DNA from: Rhodospirillales bacterium
Lineage (GTDB): Bacteria > Pseudomonadota > Alphaproteobacteria > Rhodospirillales > Defluviicoccaceae
Direction: 5' to 3'
Length of the DNA stretch: 64,000 bases
Assembly: GCA_016712595.1 (NCBI GenBank)
Contig: JADJQT010000001.1
Location: 969,501-1,033,500, forward strand
The notes beneath the pieces are model-generated. The model had not been told where the DNA came from, searched no databases, and saw only the letters and a list, made by a program, of their open reading frames with translations. Below, in pieces: positions 26,838 to 36,209 of this stretch. The first letter of the stretch is position 1. Each line of letters starts with the position of its first letter. Position numbers and translations under genes: made by a program.

Positions 26838-27818
26838 ATGCGCGTTCGCACCTTCACCGCAGCGACCATGTCCAAGGCCATGGCGCAAGTCCGCGAGGAA
26901 CTGGGCGATGAAGCCGTGATCATTGCTACCGAGCCCGGACGCCTCGGTCATGACGTGCAGATCATTGCGGCGCTCGGCGAGGATGACCCCGATGCCGCGG
27001 TGTTCGATGCCTGGTCGAGGGAAGAATTGGCGCCGACCCCAACTGCGCCGATCACATCTGCGCTCGCCTACCATGGCGTTCCTTCACCGATTGCCGACCG
27101 CTTGGCAAATCGCGCTGCCGCGTTTGCTCACGAATCGCCCGAGTTGGCGCTGGCCGCCGCCCTCGATGCCTCTCTCGCCTTTCGCTCGCTGGGCGAAAGG
27201 CCGGCCCCGCGGCCGCTGATGCTGGTTGGGTTGCCGGGCGCAGGCAAGACGTTGACGGCGGCGAAGCTTCTGGTCGGTGCCCATCGGCGCGAGCACGGCA
27301 TGCGTGCCGTTACCTGCGACGTCCACCGTGCCGGCGGCATTGAGCAACTCGAAGCCTTCACGCGCATCCTTAACGTGCCTCTCGATACTGCTGAAACGCC
27401 GTCGGCGCTCGCCGATCTCGCCCTGCAGCCGAAAGACGGGGCCATCGTCGATACCGTTGGCGTGAACCCGTTTGCCGGAGCGGAGATGAATAATCTCGCC
27501 GCGCTGATCGAGGCCGTCGGCGCGGAACCAGTGCTCGTCCTCGCCGCCGGCGGGGACGCCATCGAGGCTGGCGAGATCGCCGCCGCGTTCGCCCGCATCG
27601 GCTGCCGGCGACTCATCGCCACCCGCATCGATATTGCTCGACGACTGGGGGCACTCATCACTGCTGGCGAAACCGCTAGCCTCGCTTTCGCGGGCGCCAG
27701 TATCAGCCCGCACGCTGCCGACCCCATCGCGGGCCTCAATCCATTGTCTCTCGCCCGCCTGATCCTGTCGACCACCCCGGACGCCCGAACCGCCTTACAC
27801 CCCGAAGAGGCCCATTGA
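26838..27818 (+). CDS. flhF: Flagellar SRP-like GTPase FlhF
   Basis: FlhF is an SRP-type GTPase that sets where a polar flagellum is built. The N-terminal leader matches the family (MRVRTFTAATMSKAMAQVRE followed by LGDEAVIIAT). The NG domain has the P-loop GLPGAGKTLTAAKL near residue 130, a G2-like TCDVHRAGGIEQL region, and DTVGVNPF as the G3 motif. At 326 aa it is shorter than Vibrio FlhF because the basic middle linker is short. Its last 4 nt overlap the next ATG (ATGA), so flhF and flhG are translationally coupled. Confidence 0.92.
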   Translation: MRVRTFTAATMSKAMAQVREELGDEAVIIATEPGRLGHDVQIIAALGEDDPDAAVFDAWSREELAPTPTAPITSALAYHGVPSPIADRLANRAAAFAHESPELALAAALDASLAFRSLGERPAPRPLMLVGLPGAGKTLTAAKLLVGAHRREHGMRAVTCDVHRAGGIEQLEAFTRILNVPLDTAETPSALADLALQPKDGAIVDTVGVNPFAGAEMNNLAALIEAVGAEPVLVLAAGGDAIEAGEIAAAFARIGCRRLIATRIDIARRLGALITAGETASLAFAGASISPHAADPIAGLNPLSLARLILSTTPDARTALHPEEAH

Positions 27819-28618
27819 TGACCACCGCTCTCTCCCAGCCTCCCGAGCTCAGAACCGTCGCGTTGCCGAAGCCCCGCAACATGATCGCCATCGCCTCGGG
27901 TAAGGGCGGCGTCGGCAAGACGTGGCTGGCGATCACGCTGACCCATGCCCTCTCGCAGATGGGTCGCCGGGCCCTTCTTTTTGACGGCGACCTTGGCCTC
28001 GCCAACGTCGATATTCAGCTCGGCCTGATGCCCGAGCACGATCTCGGCGGGGTGCTGGCTGGCCGCCTCTCGCTGGCTCACGCAACGGTGCCGTACGCCG
28101 CCGGCGGCTTCGATATCGTCGCTGGCCGATCGGGCTGCGGCCGGCTCGCCGCCGTTCCACCGTCGCGGATCGCACTTCTCGGCGAGGAACTTGTGCTGAC
28201 GGCCGGCCGCTACGATCACGTTATTCTTGATCTCGGCGCCGGCATCGAGCGAACGGTGCGTCAGCTTACCCGGCTTGCCGGGTCGTGCATCGTCGTGACC
28301 ACCGACGAGCCGACCTCACTGACCGATGCCTATGCATTTATCAAGCTCGCACAACTGGAGCAGGTCCAGGTCGACGTGCGGATCATCGTCAATATGGCAT
28401 CGTCCCAACGCGAGGGGGAAAAGACGTTCGGCGCGCTTTTCCGGGCCTGTGCCTCATTTCTGCAGCTTTCACCGCAACTCCTCGGCATCGTTCGACGCGA
28501 TGTTAAGGTACGCGAGTCGATCCGCTACCAGACGCCGTTGCTTACGCGCTTCCCCAACGCCGACGCGGCAACAGACGTCAAGAACATTGCTGCGAGCATC
28601 GCCTCGCTGCCGTCGTGA
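27815..28618 (+). CDS. flhG: MinD-like flagellar number regulator FlhG (FleN)
   Basis: This MinD/ParA-type ATPase limits flagellar number and stimulates FlhF; in some species it also restrains the sigma-54 master regulator. The deviant Walker A GKGGVGKTW lies near residue 30, the switch region is LFDGDLGLANVDIQLGL, and HVILDLGAGIERTV follows. A C-terminal amphipathic stretch is short. The flhF-flhG pair suggests a polar flagellum. Confidence 0.93.
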   Translation: MMTTALSQPPELRTVALPKPRNMIAIASGKGGVGKTWLAITLTHALSQMGRRALLFDGDLGLANVDIQLGLMPEHDLGGVLAGRLSLAHATVPYAAGGFDIVAGRSGCGRLAAVPPSRIALLGEELVLTAGRYDHVILDLGAGIERTVRQLTRLAGSCIVVTTDEPTSLTDAYAFIKLAQLEQVQVDVRIIVNMASSQREGEKTFGALFRACASFLQLSPQLLGIVRRDVKVRESIRYQTPLLTRFPNADAATDVKNIAASIASLPS

Positions 28619-28639
28619 CGCGGCGGCGGGACGGTTTCG

Positions 28640-30325
28640 ATGAGCGACGTTAATCCGCCTTTCGCGCTCCGTGGTTTTGCGCCTGGTGCACCCGACGGCT
28701 TGCCGACACCGGCCGGCGCAGCGTCAGCCGCCTTGCCACGCCTGCTGATCGGCGCTCAACTCGCCGGACGGATATCAGGAACGGCGACGGACGGAACGCC
28801 GCTCGTATCGACACCCGTCGGCCTGCTGGCGCTTCAAGGTGCGGATAGGCTGCCTGCCGGCGTGCGCGTCCTCCTCGATATTGTCGCAACCGAGCCCGGG
28901 TTGCGCGCAACCTTGCGCATTCTGCCGGAAGGCGGAGGCGGCGACAGAGGAATGCCCGGCGCATCGGCCTCCGCCGCTCCCAGCGCCGCACCGCTCGCCG
29001 TTCTCGTGCCTCAGCCGGCACGGACGTCGATCGGCGCAACGACGGCAGCCAGCCCACAAGCCGATCCTGAGGCGCCACTCCTCGCCACCGTCCTTACGCC
29101 GTTGGCGTGGACCGACGACGCGCGCGGTGGCGAGCAGATCCCGACACGCGCTGAGATTGCAGCGACGCCCTTGCAACCGAACGGTCAAGCGGTTGCCGCC
29201 GCAGTTCGCGAACGGATATTACAGCCCGGCACTCAGGTGCCGGTCCGCCTGAACGGACCAGACGCGAATGAAACGGGTGCGAAGGGCACGGGCGTCGATC
29301 CAGTCGTGCGGCCGACTTCCGCCGGCGAACCGCCTTCGGTCTTCGGGCCGTCCGCGCGAATGCCGGGCGTCGTCGCCGCGGCGCTCCCGGACGGCCGGGC
29401 GATCGTTTGCGTCGATCGCGGCGCCTTCGTCCTACCGGCGGCGGCACGGCTAGCCGCCGGCGACGTCGTAACCGTTTCCGTCGTCGGCCTGCCGCGCCTT
29501 TCGCCAGTATCGGAGCCGAACGCCTCCGCAAGCCTTGTGCCGGCTCAGCTCGAACCGCTCTTGGCAGATGGCGCCTGGCAATCGCTGACCGCGATCCCGA
29601 CGCGATGGATCGGCGGGACACCCGTTGCGGCGGGGCAGGTGGCCACGCAAGCCAGCCAGACACTTTTGCAAAACCCGGAGACGCCAGTCGTCGGCGCGCC
29701 TTTGGAACGAACAGTGACCACGGACGCAGCGCGCAACGCCCTGCACGCGGCGTTGCCGCGGCTCGACGCCAATTTTGGCACAAACATCCGATCGTTCTTC
29801 GCCGCTTTGCAATCCAAAGATCTGCGTTCGTGGCTGGGCGACAGTACGGTCACTCGGCTCAGGAGCGACGCACCGGACCTGCTCGCGCGTGTTGCCGACG
29901 ATTTCGATGATGTGGCGAAAACAGCGGCCAAGACATCCACCGACGGATGGTCCACCGCCAACATTCCCATCGCTGTCGGCGACGCGATTTTGCCGGTACG
30001 TCTGCTCTTCAGGCAGCGCCCTGGTGCGGGACGAACCGCCAGCGGGGAGAAGGACGATCGGCGCTTCGTCCTGGACGTTTCGCTCAGTCGCCTTGGGCGG
30101 GTTCAGCTCGATACCCTGGTCCGAGGCAACGGGTCACACCTTGACCTGATCGTTCGCAGCGATGTGCCGCTGACCGCCGCGGCGCGCGACGACATCCGCG
30201 AGGTCATGCGCGCGACGGGCGGGCAAAGCGGAATCGCCGGCAGCGTAGGATTTCAGTCGGCGCCGGCCGGGTTTGCCGAAGCACAACTTTGCGAGCCGGG
30301 CACGTCGACCGGGCTTGTCGTCTGA
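28640..30325 (+). CDS. Second FliK-like protein at the end of the flagellar operon
   Basis: This 561-residue protein is rich in Ala, Pro, Thr and Val through about residue 380. The C-terminal 120 or so residues form a compact domain (PVRLLFRQRPGAGR, then FVLDVSLSRLGRVQLDTLV, then LDLIVRSDVPLTAAARDDIR) whose pattern resembles the FliK hook-length C-terminal fold. It lies 21 bp after flhG on the same strand, so it is likely part of the operon. A true fliK is already present 13 kb upstream. It may be a paralogue controlling another length or export switch; I would not assign a more exact function. Confidence 0.7.
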   Translation: MSDVNPPFALRGFAPGAPDGLPTPAGAASAALPRLLIGAQLAGRISGTATDGTPLVSTPVGLLALQGADRLPAGVRVLLDIVATEPGLRATLRILPEGGGGDRGMPGASASAAPSAAPLAVLVPQPARTSIGATTAASPQADPEAPLLATVLTPLAWTDDARGGEQIPTRAEIAATPLQPNGQAVAAAVRERILQPGTQVPVRLNGPDANETGAKGTGVDPVVRPTSAGEPPSVFGPSARMPGVVAAALPDGRAIVCVDRGAFVLPAAARLAAGDVVTVSVVGLPRLSPVSEPNASASLVPAQLEPLLADGAWQSLTAIPTRWIGGTPVAAGQVATQASQTLLQNPETPVVGAPLERTVTTDAARNALHAALPRLDANFGTNIRSFFAALQSKDLRSWLGDSTVTRLRSDAPDLLARVADDFDDVAKTAAKTSTDGWSTANIPIAVGDAILPVRLLFRQRPGAGRTASGEKDDRRFVLDVSLSRLGRVQLDTLVRGNGSHLDLIVRSDVPLTAAARDDIREVMRATGGQSGIAGSVGFQSAPAGFAEAQLCEPGTSTGLVV

Positions 30326-30398
30326 CCCACGGGTTTCGCCGCGCATGGACGGGATGATTTCGTCGACGTTTTTTGATGATCTTGGTAGCGCGGGAAGA

Positions 30399-31580
30399 CT
30401 AACGATGCGCGTTTAGGCGGGCGAGGCCGTCGTCGATGTCGGCGAGGAGGTCGTTCTCGTCCTCCAAGCCGCAGTGGAGACGCAAGCAGGGGGCGTTGTG
30501 CGGCCATGGGGCGGCGGTGCGGGAGGGACGAGGATCGAACGGGACGATGAGGCTTTCATACCCGCCCCAGCTATAGCCCATCTTGAACAACCGCATGCCG
30601 TCCAGCATTGCCGCCAGCGCTGATTTCGGCGCGTCGTTTAGCACGACGGAGAGCAGGCCATTGGCGCCGGCAAAATCGCGCTTCCACACATCGTGGCCGG
30701 GGCAGGACTCGAGCGCCGGATGAATGACCCGTGCCACATCGGCATGGCCTTCGAGCCAGCGGGCGATGGTGAGCGCCGACGTCTCGTGCCGGGCCAGACG
30801 GACTGCCAGCGTTCGCAGCCCGCGCAAGGCGAGATAGCAGTCATCCGGAGCGGCGCTGAACCCGAGTGTCGAGACCGACCGCTTGACGCGCAGGAACGCG
30901 TCTTCGCTCGTGGTGATGACGCCGAGCATGGCATCGGAATGGCCAACGATATACTTCGTTGCCGCCTGCACCGAAACGTCGACGCCGTGGCGGAACGGAT
31001 TGAACAGGAACCCCGCGCTCCAGGTATCGTCGATGATGGAGATCGCGCCAGCTGCTCGCGCGGCCGCGGTTGCCCGAGGCACGTCCTGAACCTCGAACGT
31101 AAGCGAGCCGGGACTTTCGAGATAAACAACCTTCGTGTTGTCGCGGATGAGCGGCGCCGGGTCCGCCATTGGGTCATAATACGTGGTCTCGATACCAAGC
31201 CCGCGCAGCATGCGCTCGCAAAATCCCCGCACCGGCCCGTAGACGCTATCTACCATGAGCAGGTGATCGCCGGTGCCAAGGAAGGCGAGCAGGCTCGCGG
31301 TGATGGCCGCCAATCCGGACGGAACCGCAATGCTGCGATACCCCCCGAGGAGCGCCGCCATCGCCTGTTCCAGTGCAAAGGTCGTGGGCGTGCCGCGTCG
31401 CCCGTAGCGTGTCCCTTCAAAGGGGGTGCGCTCCGCTTCCTCAAGCGCTGCCAGCGTCGGAAAAACAATTGTCGACGCGTGGTAGACCGGTGGGTTGACT
31501 ACGCCATGATTGAGCAGTGGATCACGCCCGGTGTGGGCGAGAAGTGTTTGAAGGCGGTCGTCCGTTTTCGCCGCGCTCAT
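30399..31580 (-). CDS. metC: Cystathionine beta-lyase (Cys/Met PLP family)
   Basis: This trans-sulfuration enzyme splits cystathionine to homocysteine, pyruvate and ammonia. Its 393 residues fit the family. Visible features are RYGRRGTPT for the PLP-phosphate contact, the SGLAAI loop, DDTWSAGFLFNPF and the PLP lysine in QAATKYIVGHSD. The PLP tyrosine motif DSVYGPVRGF also matches the MetC subgroup. It is the last gene of a minus-strand operon, overlapping the upstream sulfurtransferase by 4 nt. Confidence 0.9.
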   Translation of the reverse strand: MSAAKTDDRLQTLLAHTGRDPLLNHGVVNPPVYHASTIVFPTLAALEEAERTPFEGTRYGRRGTPTTFALEQAMAALLGGYRSIAVPSGLAAITASLLAFLGTGDHLLMVDSVYGPVRGFCERMLRGLGIETTYYDPMADPAPLIRDNTKVVYLESPGSLTFEVQDVPRATAAARAAGAISIIDDTWSAGFLFNPFRHGVDVSVQAATKYIVGHSDAMLGVITTSEDAFLRVKRSVSTLGFSAAPDDCYLALRGLRTLAVRLARHETSALTIARWLEGHADVARVIHPALESCPGHDVWKRDFAGANGLLSVVLNDAPKSALAAMLDGMRLFKMGYSWGGYESLIVPFDPRPSRTAAPWPHNAPCLRLHCGLEDENDLLADIDDGLARLNAHR

Positions 31581-32437
31581 TGTTCGACCGGCGCGGCGTC
31601 GCTGTTACCCCACTCCGACCAGGACCCGTCGTAAACGGAGACGGTATCAAATCCCAGGAGGTGCGCGGCGAACGCGGTCGTGCAGGCGGACACGCCAGAG
31701 CCACAGTAGGCGATCATGGGCCGGGACGGATCGATGCCGGCGCGAGCAAAAGCTGCGGTGAGTTCGCTTTTCGGGCGCCATGCACCATGGCGCCCGGCAT
31801 CGAGGAATTCGCCAAAGGGAAGGCTGTGGCTTCCCGGCACATGACCGCGTCGCGTGGTCGGGCGCGGCTCCGGGTCGCGACCCGCATAGCGGCTGGCCGG
31901 CCGGTTATCGACGATCTGCAGCGACGGATTGCTTATCGCGGCGAGGACGTCCGCGCGGCCCCTGACCTTCGATCCATCGAAACACGCCGTGTATTCGACG
32001 GGCTCGATCGCGAGGCAGGTATCGGATACCGGCAGGCCGGCGGCGATCCATGCAGGAAGACCGCCGTCAACCACGGCTACATTCGCGTGACCGAAGACCT
32101 GAAATGTCCACCAGACGCGGGCAGCCGCAAACGATCCCGGCTGGTCGTAGACAATGACGCGGTCGGCGTTACCGATGCCGAGCGCGCCCACGGCTGTGGC
32201 GAAGGCCTCTGCCGTGGGCAGCATATGCGGCAAGGGGTTGGTTAAGTCGCAGATTTGGTCAATATCGAAAAAGCGGGCGCCCGGGATGTGCGCCTGGACG
32301 TAACCGTCATGGGGATTTCGGCCGGAATTCGGCAGAAAGAAGCTACCGTCGAGGATGCGAACGCACGGTGCGTAGAGCAATTTCTCCAGTTCATCGATCG
32401 TGCACAGCGAATTCGGATTGGTGAAACTGTTGGGCAA
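31577..32437 (-). CDS. sseA: 3-Mercaptopyruvate/thiosulfate sulfurtransferase
   Basis: This enzyme has two rhodanese domains in 286 residues. The N-terminal inactive domain has RILDGSFFLP and HIPGARFFDID. The C-terminal domain has the catalytic cysteine in the loop CGSGVSACTTA, close to the CG[S/T]GVT signature of mercaptopyruvate sulfurtransferases. It moves sulfur from mercaptopyruvate or thiosulfate to a thiol or cyanide. Set between cysteine synthase and cystathionine beta-lyase in one operon, it belongs to a cysteine-centred sulfur pathway. Confidence 0.9.
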   Translation of the reverse strand: MPNSFTNPNSLCTIDELEKLLYAPCVRILDGSFFLPNSGRNPHDGYVQAHIPGARFFDIDQICDLTNPLPHMLPTAEAFATAVGALGIGNADRVIVYDQPGSFAAARVWWTFQVFGHANVAVVDGGLPAWIAAGLPVSDTCLAIEPVEYTACFDGSKVRGRADVLAAISNPSLQIVDNRPASRYAGRDPEPRPTTRRGHVPGSHSLPFGEFLDAGRHGAWRPKSELTAAFARAGIDPSRPMIAYCGSGVSACTTAFAAHLLGFDTVSVYDGSWSEWGNSDAAPVEQ

Positions 32438-32443
32438 TCGGGG

Positions 32444-33445
32444 CTACTCCAGCCAGTCCGGAACGGGCAGGCCCTTGGCGCGCAGGAATTCCGGATTGTA
32501 GAGCTTGCTTTGATAGCGCGTACCGGAATCGCACAAAAGGGTGACGATGACGTGGCCGGGTCCGATTTCCCGGGCGAGGCGAATAGCGCCGGCCACGTTG
32601 ATCGCGGACGAACTGCCGAGGCACAGCCCTTCAAATTTTAGCAGATCGAAGATGATCGGCAGTGCGTCAGCGTCGGCAATCCGATAGGCTCGGTCGATCG
32701 GTGCACCGTCGAGATTGGCAGTGATCCGCCCCTGGCCGATGCCTTCGGTGATCGATTCACCCTCGGCCTTGAGCTCGCCCATCGTATAATAGCTGTAGAG
32801 CGCGGCGCCAAAGGGATCGGCGAGACCGATGACGATATCGGGATTGCGCTCCTTAAGAAACATTCCGACGCCGGCAAGCGTACCGCCGGTGCCGACGGCG
32901 CTGACGAATGCGTCAATCCGGCCGTCGGTCTGCCGCCAGATTTCCGGGCCGGTGGTCTCGTAATGTCCGCGGCGGTTGGCGACATTGTCGAATTGGTTGG
33001 CCCAGATTGCGCCCGCCGGCTCACTCCTCGCCAGCTGTTCGGCGATTCGCCCCGAAACCTTGACATAGTTGTTCTCGTCGCGATAGGGCACGGCCGGAAC
33101 GAGACGGACGTCTGCGCCGCACAGGCGCAACATATCGATCTTCTCCCGGCTCTGGGTTTCGGGGACGACGATGACTGTCCGGTAACCGCAGGCGTTGCCG
33201 ACGAGCGCCAGGCCGATCCCCGTGTTGCCAGCGGTCCCTTCGACGATGATTCCGCCGGGGCGCAACAGTCCATTTGCCTCGGCGTCGCGAACGATCGCCA
33301 TCGCCGCCCGGTCCTTGACTGATCCGCCCGGGTTGAGGAACTCGGCCTTGCCGAGGATTTCACACCCGGTCTCCTGCGAAGCGCGCCTCAAACGGACGAG
33401 AGGGGTGTTGCCGATGCTATCAAGGAAGCCATCACGGATATCCAT
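32444..33445 (-). CDS. cysK: Cysteine synthase (O-acetylserine sulfhydrylase type)
   Basis: This PLP enzyme makes cysteine from O-acetylserine and sulfide. The PLP lysine lies in NPGGSVKDRAA. The substrate loop is EGTAGNTGIGLA, and the phosphate-binding loop SAVGTGGTLAG is intact. At 333 aa it is slightly longer than enteric CysK, and its middle region (ADPFGAALYSYY) is closer to the cysteine synthase A-like subgroup of alphaproteobacteria. It is the first gene of the cysK-sseA-metC operon, with 6 bp to sseA. Confidence 0.9.
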   Translation of the reverse strand: MDIRDGFLDSIGNTPLVRLRRASQETGCEILGKAEFLNPGGSVKDRAAMAIVRDAEANGLLRPGGIIVEGTAGNTGIGLALVGNACGYRTVIVVPETQSREKIDMLRLCGADVRLVPAVPYRDENNYVKVSGRIAEQLARSEPAGAIWANQFDNVANRRGHYETTGPEIWRQTDGRIDAFVSAVGTGGTLAGVGMFLKERNPDIVIGLADPFGAALYSYYTMGELKAEGESITEGIGQGRITANLDGAPIDRAYRIADADALPIIFDLLKFEGLCLGSSSAINVAGAIRLAREIGPGHVIVTLLCDSGTRYQSKLYNPEFLRAKGLPVPDWLE

Positions 33446-33508
33446 CGCGTAGGCGCATGCCCTTCGAGCCGAGAAGTCGCGCGAAGGTAGTGGCCGGGCG
33501 GCATCCGA

Positions 33509-35425
33509 TCAAGAACGATTCGCGTCGCTGACCCTGTCCTCACCCGTGACCAATTCGTGCATCACACCGACGACGATCTGATCGCCGGCGGCGTCCTCCA
33601 AGGACACTCTTACCGTCGAAAAGCGACGTTTCTCGCCGTTTGCCGTGATGAACACCGCTTCGTCAATGTGCGGAAGTGTCACCAAAGACATTATTTCCCG
33701 TCTTACTTGCGCCTCGGCGACCGCGTCGGGCGTCAAGATGTCGAAGAAGCTTTTTTCCGTCGCTTCTTCGGGCTTCAGTCCGAGCACGGCGCAAGCGGCA
33801 CGATTGAGGAAGGCGAAGCGTCCGTCGCTGCCCTCAATGAAGATCGGCTGGTCGATTAAATTGAGCAGGCGCTCGAGAAAGACCCGGTATTGCTGTACCG
33901 TTGTCTCCATCCGATGCGCGACTGAACTCCATAGGACCGTGATTACGCCGGTCAGCGCCACGTCGCGCTCGATGAAGGGCGACTTAATGATCGTCATGCG
34001 CCGCCGCGTGCCATCGACCCGGGCAATATCCGCGGAATAGACGTAAGGCGTCTTTTGCCCGAGCACCCACGCATCACGCTCAACCGCGCCCGCGCCTTCG
34101 GGTAAGCCGGCGAGTTCGCTTGGCGTGCGGCCAAGGATCTCACTTCGATGCCGTCCGAGAAGGGTGGCGTAGGCGTCGTTACAGCCGAGGTACCGACTTT
34201 GGGGGTCCTTGACCGAGATCGGGATCGGCAGAGAATCGAGAACGGCGGTCGTCAGGGACGCGTCGGCCCGGGCGCCAGCTTGGCTCGAATCGAGCGCTTG
34301 TTCGGCTGTCCGCCGCCGGTCCCGTTCCCGATGGACGAGGAAGCAGATAAATGCTGCGATTGCCATAATGACCGCACCGGAGGCAACGACGTTGCCGACC
34401 ATCGATAGCGACGCCAATCGCACATGGGGGCGGAAGAGAACCAGCTTCCATGCCTCCACATCTGGATCGGACGCGATCCCGCTGGGCAGCAAGAACGAGC
34501 TTGCCGGGTGCAGTGAGCGATGCCGATGGTACGCAAGCGTGGTGAAGAAGTATGTGCCGTCAAAGGCGACGGCATGCCCTTCGGCAACCTTGCTCATTTC
34601 GTTCCAGACGGCAGGGTGGCGCTGCGCGAAGACGGCTTCTCCTCGTTCAGGCAGAAGTGCGTTCCATTCTTCACGTGAATCGGGGCCGATCAGCCAGTTT
34701 CCACGCTTGTCCAGCAGCAGTGATGTACCGGAAAGCGAGGGTATCTCTCTCAATGTATCAAGCAAGTCTTGCGCGCTGTAGTTTAGGACCAGCATACCGA
34801 CGCGCGACCCGTTGGTGGTGAACAGAGGAGAAACGAAACGGATCGTCGGTATAAGCGAATATTCTGCATCATTGTATTCTATATTTAGATCAAGCTGCGA
34901 TACAAATACTTCCGTAGATTTGAGCAGCATCCCCTGCTCAACGTAATATCGATCTGATTTGTTCTGAAACTGAGATGGGGGGAGGACGACCGCGCCGGTT
35001 GGAAGATTTGAGATTCTGAGTTGTTCCACGCCATTCAGGTCGATGATCCTTACCTGCTCATATTGGCGTTTGAGGGTAACAAACGCGGCCAGACGCGTCT
35101 CCAGGGCATGACGGTTCGCCTCGCTCGGCTCGTTGATGTAGCGGGCCAATTCCGGGTTCCCGGCGAGAAATAAAAAATCAGACTGGACGTTCGTCAAGCG
35201 ATAGTTGATGATTGTAAACTGGCCGCAAAATAACTTTTGATAGTCTGGGAATGTCAGCCGATTGTAAAGTTGCCACTGCGCGAAGGCAAAGACGACCAAG
35301 GACAAGACAATGAGTGCTTCGACTTTTAACAAAAGACCAACGACGGGATGATTGCGCATGGCTCGCAACATCACGACTCGACGGCGGGGGGAATGATCGG
35401 ATTGCGGGCCTGCGGCTGCAGTCAT
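33509..35425 (-). CDS. Membrane sensor with Cache-like and two PAS domains, no output domain
   Basis: I start at ATG 35425 (638 aa), with GGAG 9 nt upstream; a GTG at 35434 is in frame but too close to that site. Two membrane helices (about 30-50 and 345-370) enclose a periplasmic double-Cache-like domain (about 55-340). Two PAS domains follow in the cytoplasm (about 400-510 and 520-630), then the protein ends. There is no kinase, GGDEF, EAL or methyl-accepting domain. It may act through a partner or be the truncated front of a larger sensor. Convergent or overlapping signalling genes are absent. Confidence 0.72.
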   Translation of the reverse strand: MTAAAGPQSDHSPRRRVVMLRAMRNHPVVGLLLKVEALIVLSLVVFAFAQWQLYNRLTFPDYQKLFCGQFTIINYRLTNVQSDFLFLAGNPELARYINEPSEANRHALETRLAAFVTLKRQYEQVRIIDLNGVEQLRISNLPTGAVVLPPSQFQNKSDRYYVEQGMLLKSTEVFVSQLDLNIEYNDAEYSLIPTIRFVSPLFTTNGSRVGMLVLNYSAQDLLDTLREIPSLSGTSLLLDKRGNWLIGPDSREEWNALLPERGEAVFAQRHPAVWNEMSKVAEGHAVAFDGTYFFTTLAYHRHRSLHPASSFLLPSGIASDPDVEAWKLVLFRPHVRLASLSMVGNVVASGAVIMAIAAFICFLVHRERDRRRTAEQALDSSQAGARADASLTTAVLDSLPIPISVKDPQSRYLGCNDAYATLLGRHRSEILGRTPSELAGLPEGAGAVERDAWVLGQKTPYVYSADIARVDGTRRRMTIIKSPFIERDVALTGVITVLWSSVAHRMETTVQQYRVFLERLLNLIDQPIFIEGSDGRFAFLNRAACAVLGLKPEEATEKSFFDILTPDAVAEAQVRREIMSLVTLPHIDEAVFITANGEKRRFSTVRVSLEDAAGDQIVVGVMHELVTGEDRVSDANRS

Positions 35426-35549
35426 TATTGGCACTCCGGGATAGGCTTGTGGAGCACCGTATCATGACTAATATCCTTTAGATAGGATTAAAAATCTACT
35501 AGAATTGCCAAGTATGCGGATGAGCCGCCAATGAAGCATTCACGGAGCG

Positions 35550-36209
35550 TTACGCCACCAACGTAGAACGGCGGCGCAAGGTGTCCTGCCGCAACCGGAA
35601 CCATTGAAGGCCGACGAGTGCCGGACCGTTGACGATGCGCCCTGCGTCCATCCACTGCCAGACGTCTTCAGGGGAGGTGACAAGCACTCGAATGTCCTCA
35701 TGCTCCGCGTCAAGCCCATGGATCTCGCCACTGCCCGGCGCGTCAACCTCGCCATAAAAAAGAACGATGCTCTCGCTTGATCCGCCGGGACTGGTCAGGA
35801 TCGTTCCAATCTTCACCAGCTCGCCGGTTGAGCATCCAGCCTCTTCAACCGCTTCGCGGCGGACCACCTCTTCCGGCGTCTCTCCTTCATCGATGATGCC
35901 GGCGACGATCTCGATCAGCCAGGGCGAGAATGCGCCCATGGCATGGGCTTCCGACGCGGCAACGAAGGCGCCGGGGCGAAATTGTTCGATCAGCACCAAC
36001 AGATCCCGGTTGGGATCGTAGAGAATGGCGGCCACTGCATGACCGCGCTCGAAGATCTCCCTTTGCATTGGGCTGCTCCATCCACCATCGTATAAGCGAT
36101 GGCGAAGCGTGTAGCGATCAACTCTAAAATAACCGTCAAATGCTGTTTCCTTGTTTAGGATATCTACGTCAGATTCAGTAAAGTAATTCCGTGAATTATT
36201 TGGCATCAT
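35550..36209 (-). CDS. Nudix hydrolase, ADP-ribose pyrophosphatase type
   Basis: This 219-residue enzyme probably hydrolyses ADP-ribose or a related nucleoside diphosphate sugar. The Nudix box is complete: GIIDEGETPEEVVRREAVEE followed by AGC (GX5EX7REUXEEXGU). Upstream, LIEQFRPGA and PWLIEIVAG match the ADPRase/NudF subgroup, and SPGGSSE follows the box as in that group. Its start overlaps the mscL stop by 4 nt, so the two are translationally coupled. The first 20 or so residues (SRNYFTESDVDIL) are less conserved. Confidence 0.88.
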   Translation of the reverse strand: MMPNNSRNYFTESDVDILNKETAFDGYFRVDRYTLRHRLYDGGWSSPMQREIFERGHAVAAILYDPNRDLLVLIEQFRPGAFVAASEAHAMGAFSPWLIEIVAGIIDEGETPEEVVRREAVEEAGCSTGELVKIGTILTSPGGSSESIVLFYGEVDAPGSGEIHGLDAEHEDIRVLVTSPEDVWQWMDAGRIVNGPALVGLQWFRLRQDTLRRRSTLVA

